From Clostridium senegalense JC122 (GTDB taxonomy: Bacteria; Bacillota; Clostridia; Clostridiales; Clostridiaceae), in the NCBI RefSeq assembly GCF_000285575.1, contig NZ_HE611054.1, positions 201,978 to 265,977 on the forward strand: 64,000 nucleotides of DNA, written 5' to 3'. The stretch's first letter is position 1; each line of letters begins with the position of its first letter. A program made the translations under genes and the position numbers. This document shows, piece by piece, positions 7,914 to 16,489 of this stretch. The notes beneath the pieces are model-generated. The model searched no databases, was not told the DNA's origin, and saw only the letters and a list, made by a program, of their open reading frames with translations.

Positions 7914-10052
7914 TTAGGAATTTGTCTTCCATTTTAATTTTCCTATTTCACGATTTGCTGTTCGAGCAACGGCTACTGCATAAATTACCAATACAAGAAT
8001 AACACTAACTGCCATTATAAACATAAGTGGATAGGACTGTCCAATCGTAGTTTGGGAAGAATGAAGATGTTTTTGCATAGCATACAATCCAACAGAACCG
8101 CTTATGCACGCTAATAAAAGAGGAATCAAGAAATACCACATAACCTGTTTGTTTATTGATTTTTTCATTTGCTCATGATTTGCTCCTAACATTGACAACG
8201 TTAAATATCTTTTTTTAGTTGCATGCATTTGTGTTAAAAATTGTAAAGAGAGAAGCGCACAAGCGATAATTAAAAACATAAATCCCATATATAAAGTCGT
8301 ATAACTTTCTGAAATCACATAAAACAACTGACGCCCAAAATTGTTCAAGTAGCTTTCATAAACGAAGCCAGATGGTTTCAATAAATGATTTGCGTCCATA
8401 ATTGATTTCATTAAGCCATCTGCATTGGCCATTTCTTCTGGGATACAGAAGTTCCAATAAACCATGCAAGTATCAGGGTCTACATATTTTTCAAATACTT
8501 CATCTGAAACAATCAATGCTTTAGTAATGAGGATATTTTCGTCAGCAGTCAGACCTTTCATAGGCACAGATGGAACAAAAAAGAATGGCTCACCATCAAT
8601 AGAAAGAAGCGGCGTATTCGTGGATTTTGCAGTTGATGAAATTTCATTCAGCATTGAAAATTCGTCTTTCTGCGCAGAACCACGGAAGTCAGGGTTTATA
8701 TAGAATACTGCTTCATTCTCACCAAGTGTCAAAGGAACTTCACCGGATGCTTCCAGTAGTCTATTGTATGTAGATACTGGAATTAAATATGGTGTAGAGC
8801 TATCAGTACTAATAATTCCTAAGATATTTAATGCCGGAGGATTATCAGGACCAATCGTATAGCTTAATGCGCCTTGTGTATCAGGATCTACTACATCTGG
8901 TGGTAAATGCTGCACAACTTCTTCTCTAAATTTCGTCCAATCCACAAAAGAATTTATGCCATCGGTCCCAGGTTTTCTCATATTTCCTGTTTCAATACGG
9001 TTCAAATGTGCCACATAAGGTTTCATCTTTTCAGAAGAAAGATATTGTTCTACCATCTTATCATCGCCCATCACAGTAAAATCATAAATAGAAGAACTCC
9101 TGCTCAACTTATCAATGTTCGAAATAATACTGACCAAACCGTTAGCAATTAACATAATTGTAAGCATCATCAAAATAGATGCTACGCTGACTGAAATATA
9201 TTTGCTTACAATATTTTCTTGTAACTGTCGTAAAGTGAACGTATAAAGTCCCTTTGTCGCTTTGTTTTTAACAGAACTGGCAAATAGACTTAATAGTCTC
9301 GCCAACCCTCGAATAAAAAAAAGTGTCCCTACAATACCAAAAATCACAGCAACAAGATTTCCGATAAAAAAATGCTTTAAAATAACCCAATATGCTACAA
9401 CTAAAAATACAACACCAGCAAGTAATGTAAAAAAACCACCACCTACTTTTCCAGTATCTTGTTTTTTTTCTATTTCTCCATAAAGCAACTGGTAAACTTC
9501 TTGTTTCAAAGTTTCTCCACCTAAGATAAACAAAGTTAATGCCTGAATTAGCAAAAGTCCAATCACTGTCCAGACAACTGCAACCATAGAAAAACTGGAT
9601 TGGTGTGCAATTACTCCTTGCCCAACCAAACGTGCAGTGGCAAGACTGATGATTTCTGATAAAAAGCCACCACAAATAATTCCTCCGCAAAGAGCTAAAA
9701 GAGATGTAATAACCCCCTCCATCATAAGTTGAAAGAACAGATGTTGCTTTTTCATACCAAACATCAAATAAAGTCCTAATTCCCGGCTACGACATTCAAG
9801 TTTATATTTATTTGCAAACATAACAAGGAAAAATACAAACAATAACCCACACAAATAAACCATCGGCAGCACTGTTGTCAGCAATCTATCTACAGCATCA
9901 CTTTCAAATTCTCCTAAAAATCTTATGACATCTTGTTGCCCTAAAGAAAGAACGATATAAAATGCCGCCACAGCTGTTACCATTGTGAGAAAATAAATCA
10001 GATTTTCATCTCGACTTCTTTTTGCATTGCGCCACGCCAGATTAAAGAACAT
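7914..10052 (-). CDS. BceB-like FtsX-type ABC transporter permease
   Basis: A permease of 712 residues with one helix near residue 20, two further groups of helices, and a large extracellular domain of more than 200 residues (roughly 360-590) between the middle and last helices, as in BceB-type peptide-resistance and sensing permeases. The start ATG (MFFNLAWRNAKRSRDE) has a GGAGGA site and overlaps the end of the ATPase gene by 11 bases. The open frame extends further upstream inside the ATPase gene, but that part has no ribosome site. It is somewhat longer than typical BceB. The substrate is probably a cell-wall-active peptide; which one cannot be told. Confidence 0.88.
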   Translation of the reverse strand: MFFNLAWRNAKRSRDENLIYFLTMVTAVAAFYIVLSLGQQDVIRFLGEFESDAVDRLLTTVLPMVYLCGLLFVFFLVMFANKYKLECRSRELGLYLMFGMKKQHLFFQLMMEGVITSLLALCGGIICGGFLSEIISLATARLVGQGVIAHQSSFSMVAVVWTVIGLLLIQALTLFILGGETLKQEVYQLLYGEIEKKQDTGKVGGGFFTLLAGVVFLVVAYWVILKHFFIGNLVAVIFGIVGTLFFIRGLARLLSLFASSVKNKATKGLYTFTLRQLQENIVSKYISVSVASILMMLTIMLIANGLVSIISNIDKLSRSSSIYDFTVMGDDKMVEQYLSSEKMKPYVAHLNRIETGNMRKPGTDGINSFVDWTKFREEVVQHLPPDVVDPDTQGALSYTIGPDNPPALNILGIISTDSSTPYLIPVSTYNRLLEASGEVPLTLGENEAVFYINPDFRGSAQKDEFSMLNEISSTAKSTNTPLLSIDGEPFFFVPSVPMKGLTADENILITKALIVSDEVFEKYVDPDTCMVYWNFCIPEEMANADGLMKSIMDANHLLKPSGFVYESYLNNFGRQLFYVISESYTTLYMGFMFLIIACALLSLQFLTQMHATKKRYLTLSMLGANHEQMKKSINKQVMWYFLIPLLLACISGSVGLYAMQKHLHSSQTTIGQSYPLMFIMAVSVILVLVIYAVAVARTANREIGKLKWKTNS

Positions 10053-10824
10053 TCGCACTTCCTCCTCCCATTTGAGCCATTCCCTGTAAAATACGGTCGT
10101 AAAATTCATCTCTTGTTTCCGTTGGAATTTGTCGACGCAACTCATGAAAAATCTTACCATCCTGTATGAATAATATTCTGGAACAAAAACTTGCTGCATT
10201 AGGGTCATGGGTTACCATTAAAATTGTTCTATTCTTTATTTGATTAATTTCTTGAAGTTTTTCCATTAGAAGCCTTGCTGCTTTCGTATCTAATGCTCCG
10301 GTAGGCTCATCTGCCAAAATAATATCCGTGTCAGAGATTAAACAGCGGGCTGCTGCTACACGTTGCTTTTGTCCACCAGACATTTGCGATGGAAATTTAG
10401 AAAGTACATCTGTGATTTTTAGGAAACTTGCAATATCGTTTAATTTTTTCTCAGATAAGCATGCGTCTGCGTTGTGTATGGATAAGGGAAGCAATATATT
10501 TTCTCTCCCAGTTAAATTATCCAACAAAGCAAAGTCCTGAAATAAATATCCAATTTTATTACCACGATACATAGCTAGTTCATTACCGTTAAAAGCACTG
10601 ATATTTGTTCCAGAAAGTAAAATCTGACCGGATGTTGGCTTAATAATCGTAGCAATACAATTCAGTAATGTTGTCTTTCCCGAACCACTAGCTCCCATAA
10701 TTCCTAAATATTCTCCGGGAAGAACATCAAAAGTAATACCATTTAATGCTTTTGTAGGAATACCGACTTTTTTATAAGATTTATGTAAGTCTCTGACTTC
10801 TAATATTTTTTCTGTATAATTCAT
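10042..10824 (-). CDS. BceA-like ABC transporter ATP-binding protein
   Basis: A 260-residue ATPase of the MacB/LolD/BceA type: Walker A GASGSGKT (about residues 44-51), Q-loop YLFQDFALLDNLTG, signature MSGGQKQRVAAAR, Walker B ILADEPTGALD and switch His in VTHDPNAAS. The ATG at 10824 has GAGAGGTG seven bases upstream; an earlier in-frame ATG at 10845 lacks one. It is the first gene of the ATPase, permease, regulator, kinase operon. Confidence 0.93.
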   Translation of the reverse strand: MNYTEKILEVRDLHKSYKKVGIPTKALNGITFDVLPGEYLGIMGASGSGKTTLLNCIATIIKPTSGQILLSGTNISAFNGNELAMYRGNKIGYLFQDFALLDNLTGRENILLPLSIHNADACLSEKKLNDIASFLKITDVLSKFPSQMSGGQKQRVAAARCLISDTDIILADEPTGALDTKAARLLMEKLQEINQIKNRTILMVTHDPNAASFCSRILFIQDGKIFHELRRQIPTETRDEFYDRILQGMAQMGGGSANVL

Positions 10825-10878
10825 AAATAGGCACCTCTCATTCATTCTCTTTATCCTAATTTACAAGTTAATTTTATA

Positions 10879-11043
10879 TTATAGTGACCTGATATTATAC
10901 TTACATTCATTGTAAGGTTTATTATTTAAAGATCTTATTGAGCTACTTTCTCCATATAAATCTATTATATATTCTCTACATGTCCAATCTCTCATAAAAC
11001 CTTTAAACATAATTTTACTTTTGTCTATTTCCTGCTTTTCCAT
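10879..11043 (-). CDS. Small unidentified reading frame upstream of the Bce-like operon
   Basis: A 54-residue frame beginning MEKQEIDKSKIMFKGFMRDW and containing TCREYIIDLYGE. There is no ribosome site and no family I recognise. Amino acid content looks protein-like rather than random. It could be the remaining N-terminal end of a host gene cut by arrival of the resistance module, with the downstream remnant near 6010-6129 as its other end, but I cannot show that. Confidence 0.25.
   Translation of the reverse strand: MEKQEIDKSKIMFKGFMRDWTCREYIIDLYGESSSIRSLNNKPYNECKYNIRSL
10900..10916 (-). promoter_or_regulatory. Dyad upstream of the Bce-like transporter operon
   Basis: TTACA and TGTAA half-sites separated by five bases, about 75 bases ahead of the ATPase start, resemble the inverted repeats bound by BceR-like regulators upstream of their transporter genes. 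A TATAAT sequence lies about 15 bases downstream. It overlaps the small frame at 10879-11043. Confidence 0.35.
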
Positions 11044-11322
11044 ATATGATTCAATTGTTTTAAATACTAATATTTTAATTACAATTAAAAATTACAAACA
11101 CTATGCCCAATATTATAGGGAAACAAATATGTGCGTAAAGCTAAACCACTTTATTCTAATAAACCACTTTTCTTTTAATTTATTACTATATAATAATAAA
11201 AAATTTAAATAAGCTATTCATTAAAAATTGATTTAGAGACTCTTATAGATTTTTATATTTTATCCAAATAAAATATTACCTTCATTACAAAAATTGTATG
11301 TTTTTAAGATAATTTTACCATA

Positions 11323-11359
11323 ATAAAAAGCCTCAAAATAAAAGTTTTATTTTGAGGCT
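11323..11359 (-). terminator. Terminator of the PfkB kinase gene
   Basis: AGCCTCAAAATAAAA pairs with its complement at 11345-11359, followed on the minus strand by TTTTTATT. From 11044 to 11322 I see only AT-rich spacer. Confidence 0.9.
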
Positions 11360-11363
11360 GAAT

Positions 11364-11386
11364 TTAGGCATAATCAATCATATGCC
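11364..11386. repeat. Joined inverted tips of repeat family 1
   Basis: AGGCATA and TATGCCT flank nine bases. The left half (AGGCATAATCAA) matches the ends of the 160-bp repeats at 12940, 18049 and 28361, so this may be what is left after an internal deletion. Confidence 0.35.
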
Positions 11387-11423
11387 TTGTATTAATAAAA
11401 AAATATATAATTAAAAATTATTC

Positions 11424-12365
11424 CTATAGCCATTGTAGCTCTTTTATAGTTTTTTCAACTAACTCCATACTCATGTTAGGATTTATAGTTTCTTCATGTC
11501 TTATAGTTATTACTGACATAGCTATTGCCACTTTAACTATTTCATCCATAGATAAATTATTCATATAACCGTATGCTATACCTGATACAAAGGAATCTCC
11601 TGCCCCTGTAACATTTTTAACTTCAACTTGTTCACTCTTTACAAGTCCACAACAATTATTATTGCAATAATAAACACCATCAACATCTAAACTAATAAAT
11701 ACATTTTCTACACCTTGGTTTAATAAGAATTTACCAGCTCTTTTAGCATCTTCCATATTCTTAATTTTAAATCCACATAATGCTTCTGCTTCTAATCTGT
11801 TTGGTTTTATAGTGTGAAAGTATGGTATTAAATGCTTTATATTTGCCGCTTTTGCTGATGATATAGGGTCTAATATAAATTTAGTTTCACCCTTAAAAGT
11901 TTCTAATATGTATTTAAGTAATTCTGGATTGTCTGAATCTAATACTGTGTATTCCGAATTTCTAATTACATCCGCCTTTGAATCAATAAATTTGCTATCT
12001 AGTTTGTTTGCACTCTCCATATCAACTACAGCAGATACCATTTCACCATGCTCATTTAAAACAGCCATATATGTAGGTGTACTACTATCCTCTAACATTA
12101 AAGAATTTTCCATGCAATATCCAATTTGTTTAGAATGCTCTATTATATCTTTTCCGTTTTTATCATCACCTATAACAGATATAAATTGAGTATCTACACC
12201 AACTCTAGCTAAGTTTTCTGCTATGTTTCTACAAACTCCTCCAAATGATATTTTAATATTTCCTGGTATGGAATCACATGCTTTATATTTATTTCCGCAA
12301 AATCCCAAAATATCTATGATTGACATACCAAGTACCAATACATATGAATTATTATCCTTACCCAT
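11424..12365 (-). CDS. PfkB-family carbohydrate/nucleoside kinase
   Basis: A 313-residue ribokinase-fold kinase. The N-terminal part has GGVCRNIAENLARVG, the sugar-binding GG motif region, and the C-terminal part has NVTGAGDSFVSG with the catalytic Asp near residue 255. The overall pattern resembles pseudouridine kinase and related PfkB kinases, but no pseudouridine glycosidase or sugar transporter gene is adjacent, so the substrate is open. The ATG at 12365 has an AGGAGG six bases upstream; a GTG at 12383 would place that ribosome site inside the gene. It is a single-gene unit with its own terminator. Confidence 0.85.
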   Translation of the reverse strand: MGKDNNSYVLVLGMSIIDILGFCGNKYKACDSIPGNIKISFGGVCRNIAENLARVGVDTQFISVIGDDKNGKDIIEHSKQIGYCMENSLMLEDSSTPTYMAVLNEHGEMVSAVVDMESANKLDSKFIDSKADVIRNSEYTVLDSDNPELLKYILETFKGETKFILDPISSAKAANIKHLIPYFHTIKPNRLEAEALCGFKIKNMEDAKRAGKFLLNQGVENVFISLDVDGVYYCNNNCCGLVKSEQVEVKNVTGAGDSFVSGIAYGYMNNLSMDEIVKVAIAMSVITIRHEETINPNMSMELVEKTIKELQWL

Positions 12366-12438
12366 CATTTTCCTCCTGAACACTTAAAATACTATTTTCT
12401 GAGTAACTTATTTTAATATAATTTATATTATAGATTTA

Positions 12439-12471
12439 TATAGATTTCAAATTTTAATTTTGAAATCTATA
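12439..12471. other. 13-bp inverted repeat upstream of the PfkB kinase
   Basis: TATAGATTTCAAA (12439-12451) is repeated in inverse at 12459-12471 about 75 bases ahead of the kinase start. No T run follows on either strand, so an operator or structured leader fits better than a terminator. Confidence 0.35.
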
Positions 12472-12565
12472 AGGTTCTAAGTTGACTTTTAAAATTATCC
12501 ATTCCAAAACTTTGATACCTAAAATAGTGAGACATGCCCCTACTCACTTAAAATTCAACAATTCA

Positions 12566-12620
12566 TCTTGTATAAAAACACTTTAAGATTATTGAATAAA
12601 TTTAAATTCGAACTTGTTCC
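12566..12620. repeat. Copy of dispersed intergenic repeat (family 2 end)
   Basis: It shares ACTTTAAGATTATTGAATAA followed by ATTTAAATT, GAACTTG and CCCTATA with copies near 5836, 29716 and 38795. It lies in the gene-free stretch 12366-13374. Confidence 0.5.
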
Positions 12621-12801
12621 CCTATATATAACCAAATCTATATTTTCTAAAGCCAATATGTAAAATTATTTCATTTGAATTTTTGATAAATTTAAACAAC
12701 TACATTTAAATTCCGCTCTTTTTAGGATTACACTTTTATATTTAAATTAACCATTGTATCCCTATATTTTTAAAACCTAATTTATACTTGAAAAAATTTA
12801 A

Positions 12802-12817
12802 TATTTGGTACCAAATA
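12802..12817. promoter_or_regulatory. Perfect 16-base palindrome in a gene-free region
   Basis: TATTTGGTACCAAATA reads the same on both strands. It could bind a dimeric regulator, but the nearest gene starts are more than 400 bases away. The TTTG...CAAA dyad is shorter than the FabT-type site at 60123. Confidence 0.3.
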
Positions 12818-12939
12818 AGTATTATATTGGATAAAATAATCGTTAACTTTTTATCTATTTCAAGGTCAATACTAATTATTTAATTAATAAAATTACACGT
12901 ATAAATTAAATTTCAAACTTCAATATATGAAAAAAATAA

Positions 12940-13097
12940 AGCATATAAAAAATAAGATGTCAAAGATTCGAAGCATATTTGTCACTAGACAAGAAGATGA
13001 AATCCATTCATAGTTGGGCTATGTATGGATTTTATCGACAAAGTATTCTCGGCAAATAGGCGAGAATATTGACTTTATTATTTATTTAATTATGCCC
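12940..13097. repeat. MITE-like element, family 1, copy 1
   Basis: About 158 bases with inverted ends (AAGCATATAAAAAATAAG on the left; reading inward from the right, GGGCATAATTAAATAAATAA). The interior folds into three hairpins: TTGTC-ACTA-GACAA, AAATCCATTCATAG with CTATGTATGGATTT, and TATTCTCG with CGAGAATA. A relative in opposite orientation lies at 28361-28520. It has no coding capacity. Confidence 0.7.
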
Positions 13098-13238
13098 AAC
13101 TTAAATGCCCTATAAAGTAAGCAAAAATGCGTGTTTAAAAAAATTGTACATATAAAATAATAACTTAATATATAACAATAATCAATTATTTTTGACATTT
13201 TTGTGACATTTGGGTTAATTTTCTTGTAGTTTTTTGTC

Positions 13239-13262
13239 TTATTTTCCCCAATTGGAAAATAA
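13239..13262. other. Perfect 9-bp hairpin downstream of the glycerol operon
   Basis: TTATTTTCC and GGAAAATAA flank CCAATT. Its position beyond the operon terminator gives no clear role. Confidence 0.3.
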
Positions 13263-13281
13263 ATTCTGTAAATTTCTATAA

Positions 13282-13357
13282 AATAAAAATTGAGAATTGA
13301 TTTTTAAAGTTTAATACTATAAAAAAGCATTAAATTTTTTATCTCAATCCTCAATTT
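13282..13357 (-). terminator. Terminator of the glycerol operon
   Basis: Arms 13287-13300 and 13344-13357 (AAATTGAG..TTGA) pair with one wobble around an inner hairpin, followed on the minus strand by TTTTTATTTT. It lies just after the DUF1667 stop. Confidence 0.7.
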
Positions 13358-13374
13358 AAATGAAATTACTTTTA

Positions 13375-13722
13375 TTACATATTTCTTGTAGCTATTAAAT
13401 CTACGCCAGTATCTAAAATGTTTTTAACTATTACGTCTCCAACCTTAATTGGTGCTTCTACTTCTATATCATTTAAAAGCTCCATACATTTTATATTTAA
13501 CTCTTTTGGTATAGCTGTATTTGTTTTTACTGGCAATCTTTTATGAACGCCACCTTTAACTTTAACTGTTGATGTAACAACTCTTGTTGGCGCTGTTAAT
13601 TCTTTAACTCCATACTCTGCCCCTCTTGGACATAAGTTTCCTGTTACTTTATAATCATTATCTATATCTACACTTAAGTGACATCCTCTTGGACATACTA
13701 TGCATATTAATTCTTTAACCAT
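13375..13722 (-). CDS. DUF1667 protein of the glycerol 3-phosphate oxidation cluster
   Basis: A 115-residue protein with an N-terminal Cys cluster (CIVCPRGCHL) and a second CPRGAEYG motif, four Cys that suggest an iron-sulphur or zinc site. DUF1667 genes regularly follow glpA-like and pyridine nucleotide-disulphide oxidoreductase genes in clostridia, as here. The role is probably in electron transfer or complex assembly with those two flavoproteins; this is inferred from the neighbourhood. It starts only four bases after the oxidoreductase stop. Confidence 0.85.
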   Translation of the reverse strand: MVKELICIVCPRGCHLSVDIDNDYKVTGNLCPRGAEYGVKELTAPTRVVTSTVKVKGGVHKRLPVKTNTAIPKELNIKCMELLNDIEVEAPIKVGDVIVKNILDTGVDLIATRNM

Positions 13723-13726
13723 AAAA

Positions 13727-14986
13727 TTACGCCTCTTTCTCTACAGATATTGTTATTTCATTTGTTGCAATTCCCTCAAGCTTCATTTTAGGAACCATTA
13801 TTTTTTCCATTTCAGCTGGTGCCATATGTTTTCTCTTAAAACTTAATAACTCTTCATCGCCAGCCTTAACTTTTATAGAAACATCATGCTGAACTGCATT
13901 AGTTCTCATAAATACTTCTATTCCTTTATCAATGTTTTCTAATCTTATTTTTTGAGGAACTGTATAAGTTATTCCATTGCCATTTTTTATAGCTATATAG
14001 TTTTCACTATCTTTTATTTCATTTTTTATATATTTTGCTGCATTTGCTCCAGCTCTTTTACTTTCTGCTGTAACAAAATCAACAAGGTCATGAACATGAA
14101 CAACATTTCCACAAGCAAATATTCCTTTTATACTAGTTTCCATCATTTCATTTACAACTGGACCGTTTGTTCTTCTATCAAGCTCTATTCCTGCATTTTT
14201 AGATATTTCATTTTCAGGAATTAAACCTACTGAAAGAAGTAACGTATCACATTTAAATTCTTTTTCAGTTCCTTTTATAGGACTTCTATTTTCATCTACC
14301 TGTGATATTACTATAGACTCAACTCTTCCATCACCTTTTATATCTGTAACTGTGTGTGAAAGATATAATGGTATATCATAATCATTTAGACATTGTACTA
14401 TATTTCTATTTAATCCATTTGAATATGGCATAAGCTCTACTACTGCATGAACCTTAGCTCCTTCTAAAGTCATACGTCTTGCCATAATAAGTCCTATATC
14501 TCCAGAACCTAATATAACAACATCTTTTCCTACCATATATCCTTCCATATTTACATATCTTTGAGCAGATCCTGCTGTAAATACTCCTGCTGGTCTATCT
14601 CCAGGTATAGATATTGCTCCTCTAGTTCTTTCTCTACAACCCATAGCTAAAACTATAGCCTTCGCATTTATAACCATATAGCCATCTTCTGAGTTGATAG
14701 CATGGATTTCTTTTTTATTTGTAATATCTAAAACCATTGTATCTAGTTTTACATCTACTTTTGTATTATTTAATAAATCTATGAATCTTTGAGCATATTC
14801 AGGACCTGTAAGCTCTTCTTTAAAAGTGTGAAGTCCAAAACCATTGTGTATGCACTGCTCTAATATTCCGCCAAGTTCTTTATCTCTCTCTATAACTAAT
14901 ATTTTTTCTGCGCCATTATCGTATGCTTCTATTGCTGCTGCAAGTCCTGCTGGACCTCCACCTATAACTACTAAATCGTAATTCAT
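13727..14986 (-). CDS. NAD(P)/FAD-dependent oxidoreductase of the glycerol operon
   Basis: A 419-residue flavoprotein: FAD-binding VVIGGGPAGLAAAIEA at the N-terminus, ATG-type motif VLAMGCRERTRG, a second Rossmann site VVILGSGDIGLIMARR near residue 180, and the FAD motif GIFACGNVVHVHD near 300. The family resembles NADH oxidases and the second flavoprotein found with clostridial GlpA. It probably passes electrons between glycerol 3-phosphate oxidation and NAD(P). The ATG at 14986 has AGGAGG eight bases upstream; the in-frame TTG at 14992 is too close to that site. Confidence 0.88.
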   Translation of the reverse strand: MNYDLVVIGGGPAGLAAAIEAYDNGAEKILVIERDKELGGILEQCIHNGFGLHTFKEELTGPEYAQRFIDLLNNTKVDVKLDTMVLDITNKKEIHAINSEDGYMVINAKAIVLAMGCRERTRGAISIPGDRPAGVFTAGSAQRYVNMEGYMVGKDVVILGSGDIGLIMARRMTLEGAKVHAVVELMPYSNGLNRNIVQCLNDYDIPLYLSHTVTDIKGDGRVESIVISQVDENRSPIKGTEKEFKCDTLLLSVGLIPENEISKNAGIELDRRTNGPVVNEMMETSIKGIFACGNVVHVHDLVDFVTAESKRAGANAAKYIKNEIKDSENYIAIKNGNGITYTVPQKIRLENIDKGIEVFMRTNAVQHDVSIKVKAGDEELLSFKRKHMAPAEMEKIMVPKMKLEGIATNEITISVEKEA

Positions 14987-15001
14987 CTTCAAATCCTCCT
15001 G

Positions 15002-15307
15002 CTACTTTCTTTTAGTTTCACCTGTTAAAATATAAGAGCCTTTTTTATCTAAAACTATATCTTTTAAATCTTTATTTAACTCTCTTGCTAAAATTTCTTG
15101 TACTCTTGGACCACAGAAACCGCCTTGACATCTTCCCATACCTGGTCTACATCTTTTCTTAACACCATCTAAAGTTGTAGCTCCCACTGGTCTTTTTATG
15201 CTATCTAAAATTTCTCCTTCTGTTATGTTTTCACATCTACAGATTATTCTACCGTAAGCTGGGTTTTCTTTTATTACCTTTGCTTTCTCTTCAGTTGATA
15301 GTTCCAT
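15002..15307 (-). CDS. BFD-like [2Fe-2S] domain, C-terminal part of a GlpA-type protein
   Basis: A 101-residue reading frame with four Cys in the BFD-like arrangement: RIICRCENITEGEI and, after about 30 residues, CRPGMGRCQGGFC. In many clostridia this domain is the C-terminal end of a GlpA-like dehydrogenase of about 475 residues. Here the ATG at 15307 has no ribosome site, and the same frame is open upstream into the end of the dehydrogenase gene (EFIKERKQINF then MELSTEEK). The frame break sits in seven A residues at 15341-15347. So it is probably not an independent gene. Confidence 0.82.
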   Translation of the reverse strand: MELSTEEKAKVIKENPAYGRIICRCENITEGEILDSIKRPVGATTLDGVKKRCRPGMGRCQGGFCGPRVQEILARELNKDLKDIVLDKKGSYILTGETKRK

Positions 15308-15330
15308 AAAATTAATTTGTTTACGCTCTT

Positions 15331-16440
15331 TTATAAACTCTTTTTTTCTTTTAAGCTACATCCAGTATTTTTTAATAATTTAATTGCCTCTAAAGCAATT
15401 GCTGGTGCTGAAGAAAGTCCTGGTGACTTCATTCCTGCTAAATCAATAAATCCTTTAGCATCTTTTGCTTCTTCTACTATAAAATCTGGTCTTGTAGAAT
15501 ACGCTCTAAGTCCTGCAAAGTTTCTTATTCCATCTCTAAAAGAAATTCCTTCAACAGATAAAACCCCTTTATCCCTTACAAAAGTAAGAGCATCTGAAGT
15601 TGTTGAAACATCCTCTTTATTTTCTATATCCTGTGCATCTGGTCCTACTAATAAGTTTCCGTGAACTGTTGGAGTAACTAAAACACCTTTTCCTAGTTTA
15701 TTTGGACATTGGAAAATTGTTTTTTCAACAAGACTTCCTTGACTCTTATCCATAACATAGTACTGACCTTTTCTTGGAATAATATCATAATCAGCACTTC
15801 CAACCATATTGTGAATCTTATCTGCATAAACACCAGCTGCATTAACAATATATTTAGCACATATCGGCTCTTTTTCATTATTTACATATATTTTATATCC
15901 ATTTTCATCTTTTTCAATTGAAGTTACTTCAGAATTTAATTGAAGTTCTACACCATTTACTACTGCATTTTCCATTAATGCTATTGTGTATTCCCATGGT
16001 CCTACAATTCCACCTGTTGGTGCATATAATGCCCCTTTTATTTCTTTACTTATATTAGGTTCCATAGATAAAACTTCTTCTTTATTTAAAACTTTTAAAT
16101 CTTTAACACCATTTCTAGTTCCATTTTCGCAAAGCTCTTTAACATTTTCTAAATCTTCATCTGAAAAAGCTAAAACTAATGAACCATTTCTTTTAAAAGG
16201 AACTGATAATTCTTTACATATATCTTCAAACATTTCATTTCCTTTTACGTTCACTCTTGCCATTATTGTTCCATTTTTAGGATCATATCCTGCATGGATT
16301 ATTGCACTATTTGCTTTTGTAGTTCCATTAGCTACATCATTTTCTTTGTCTAACACCTTAACTTTTAAGTCATATCTTGAAAGCTCTCTAGCAACAGACG
16401 CGCCTATAATTCCTGCTCCTACTATAACTACATCATACAT
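15331..16440 (-). CDS. glpA: GlpA-like FAD-dependent glycerol 3-phosphate dehydrogenase, N-terminal part
   Basis: A 369-residue D-amino-acid-oxidase-fold flavoprotein: VVIVGAGIIGASVARELSR binds FAD at the N-terminus and GLRAYSTRPDF and DLAGMKSPGLSSAPA complete the fold. Downstream of glpK it should oxidise glycerol 3-phosphate to dihydroxyacetone phosphate. The ATG has AGGAGG eight bases upstream. The frame ends in TTA TAA a few codons after AAA AAG, and the -1 frame joins directly to the BFD-like iron-sulphur domain, so the natural protein is likely about 475 residues. An L-2-hydroxyglutarate oxidase-type substrate cannot be fully excluded from sequence alone. Confidence 0.85.
   Translation of the reverse strand: MYDVVIVGAGIIGASVARELSRYDLKVKVLDKENDVANGTTKANSAIIHAGYDPKNGTIMARVNVKGNEMFEDICKELSVPFKRNGSLVLAFSDEDLENVKELCENGTRNGVKDLKVLNKEEVLSMEPNISKEIKGALYAPTGGIVGPWEYTIALMENAVVNGVELQLNSEVTSIEKDENGYKIYVNNEKEPICAKYIVNAAGVYADKIHNMVGSADYDIIPRKGQYYVMDKSQGSLVEKTIFQCPNKLGKGVLVTPTVHGNLLVGPDAQDIENKEDVSTTSDALTFVRDKGVLSVEGISFRDGIRNFAGLRAYSTRPDFIVEEAKDAKGFIDLAGMKSPGLSSAPAIALEAIKLLKNTGCSLKEKKSL
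15341..15347 (-). other. Frame break between GlpA and its iron-sulphur domain (A AAA AAG)
   Basis: The dehydrogenase frame reads GAA AAA AAG AGT TTA TAA. A -1 shift on A AAA AAG, the heptamer used in E. coli dnaX, gives GAG TTT ATA AAA GAG and continues in frame through the BFD-like domain. One extra A in the genome would do the same. Confidence 0.45.
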
Positions 16441-16489
16441 AATTTTTTCCTCCTAGAAATTAGCCATTTATCTAAATTTATAAAAATAA

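Noticed and set aside
9268..9690. A 140-residue open frame inside the Bce-like permease gene
   Set aside because: It lies in another frame of a well-supported gene, is rich in Cys, Trp and Phe in the manner of a shadow frame, and has no ribosome site.
11021..11212. A plus-strand frame of 63 residues upstream of the Bce-like operon
   Set aside because: AT-rich, Asn/Lys/Ile/Tyr-heavy content, no ribosome site and no resemblance to a known family.
12940..13097. The hairpin-rich segment read as a riboswitch
   Set aside because: A related copy lies in the opposite orientation relative to its neighbours and both have inverted ends, so a mobile repeat explains it better. No known riboswitch core was recognised.
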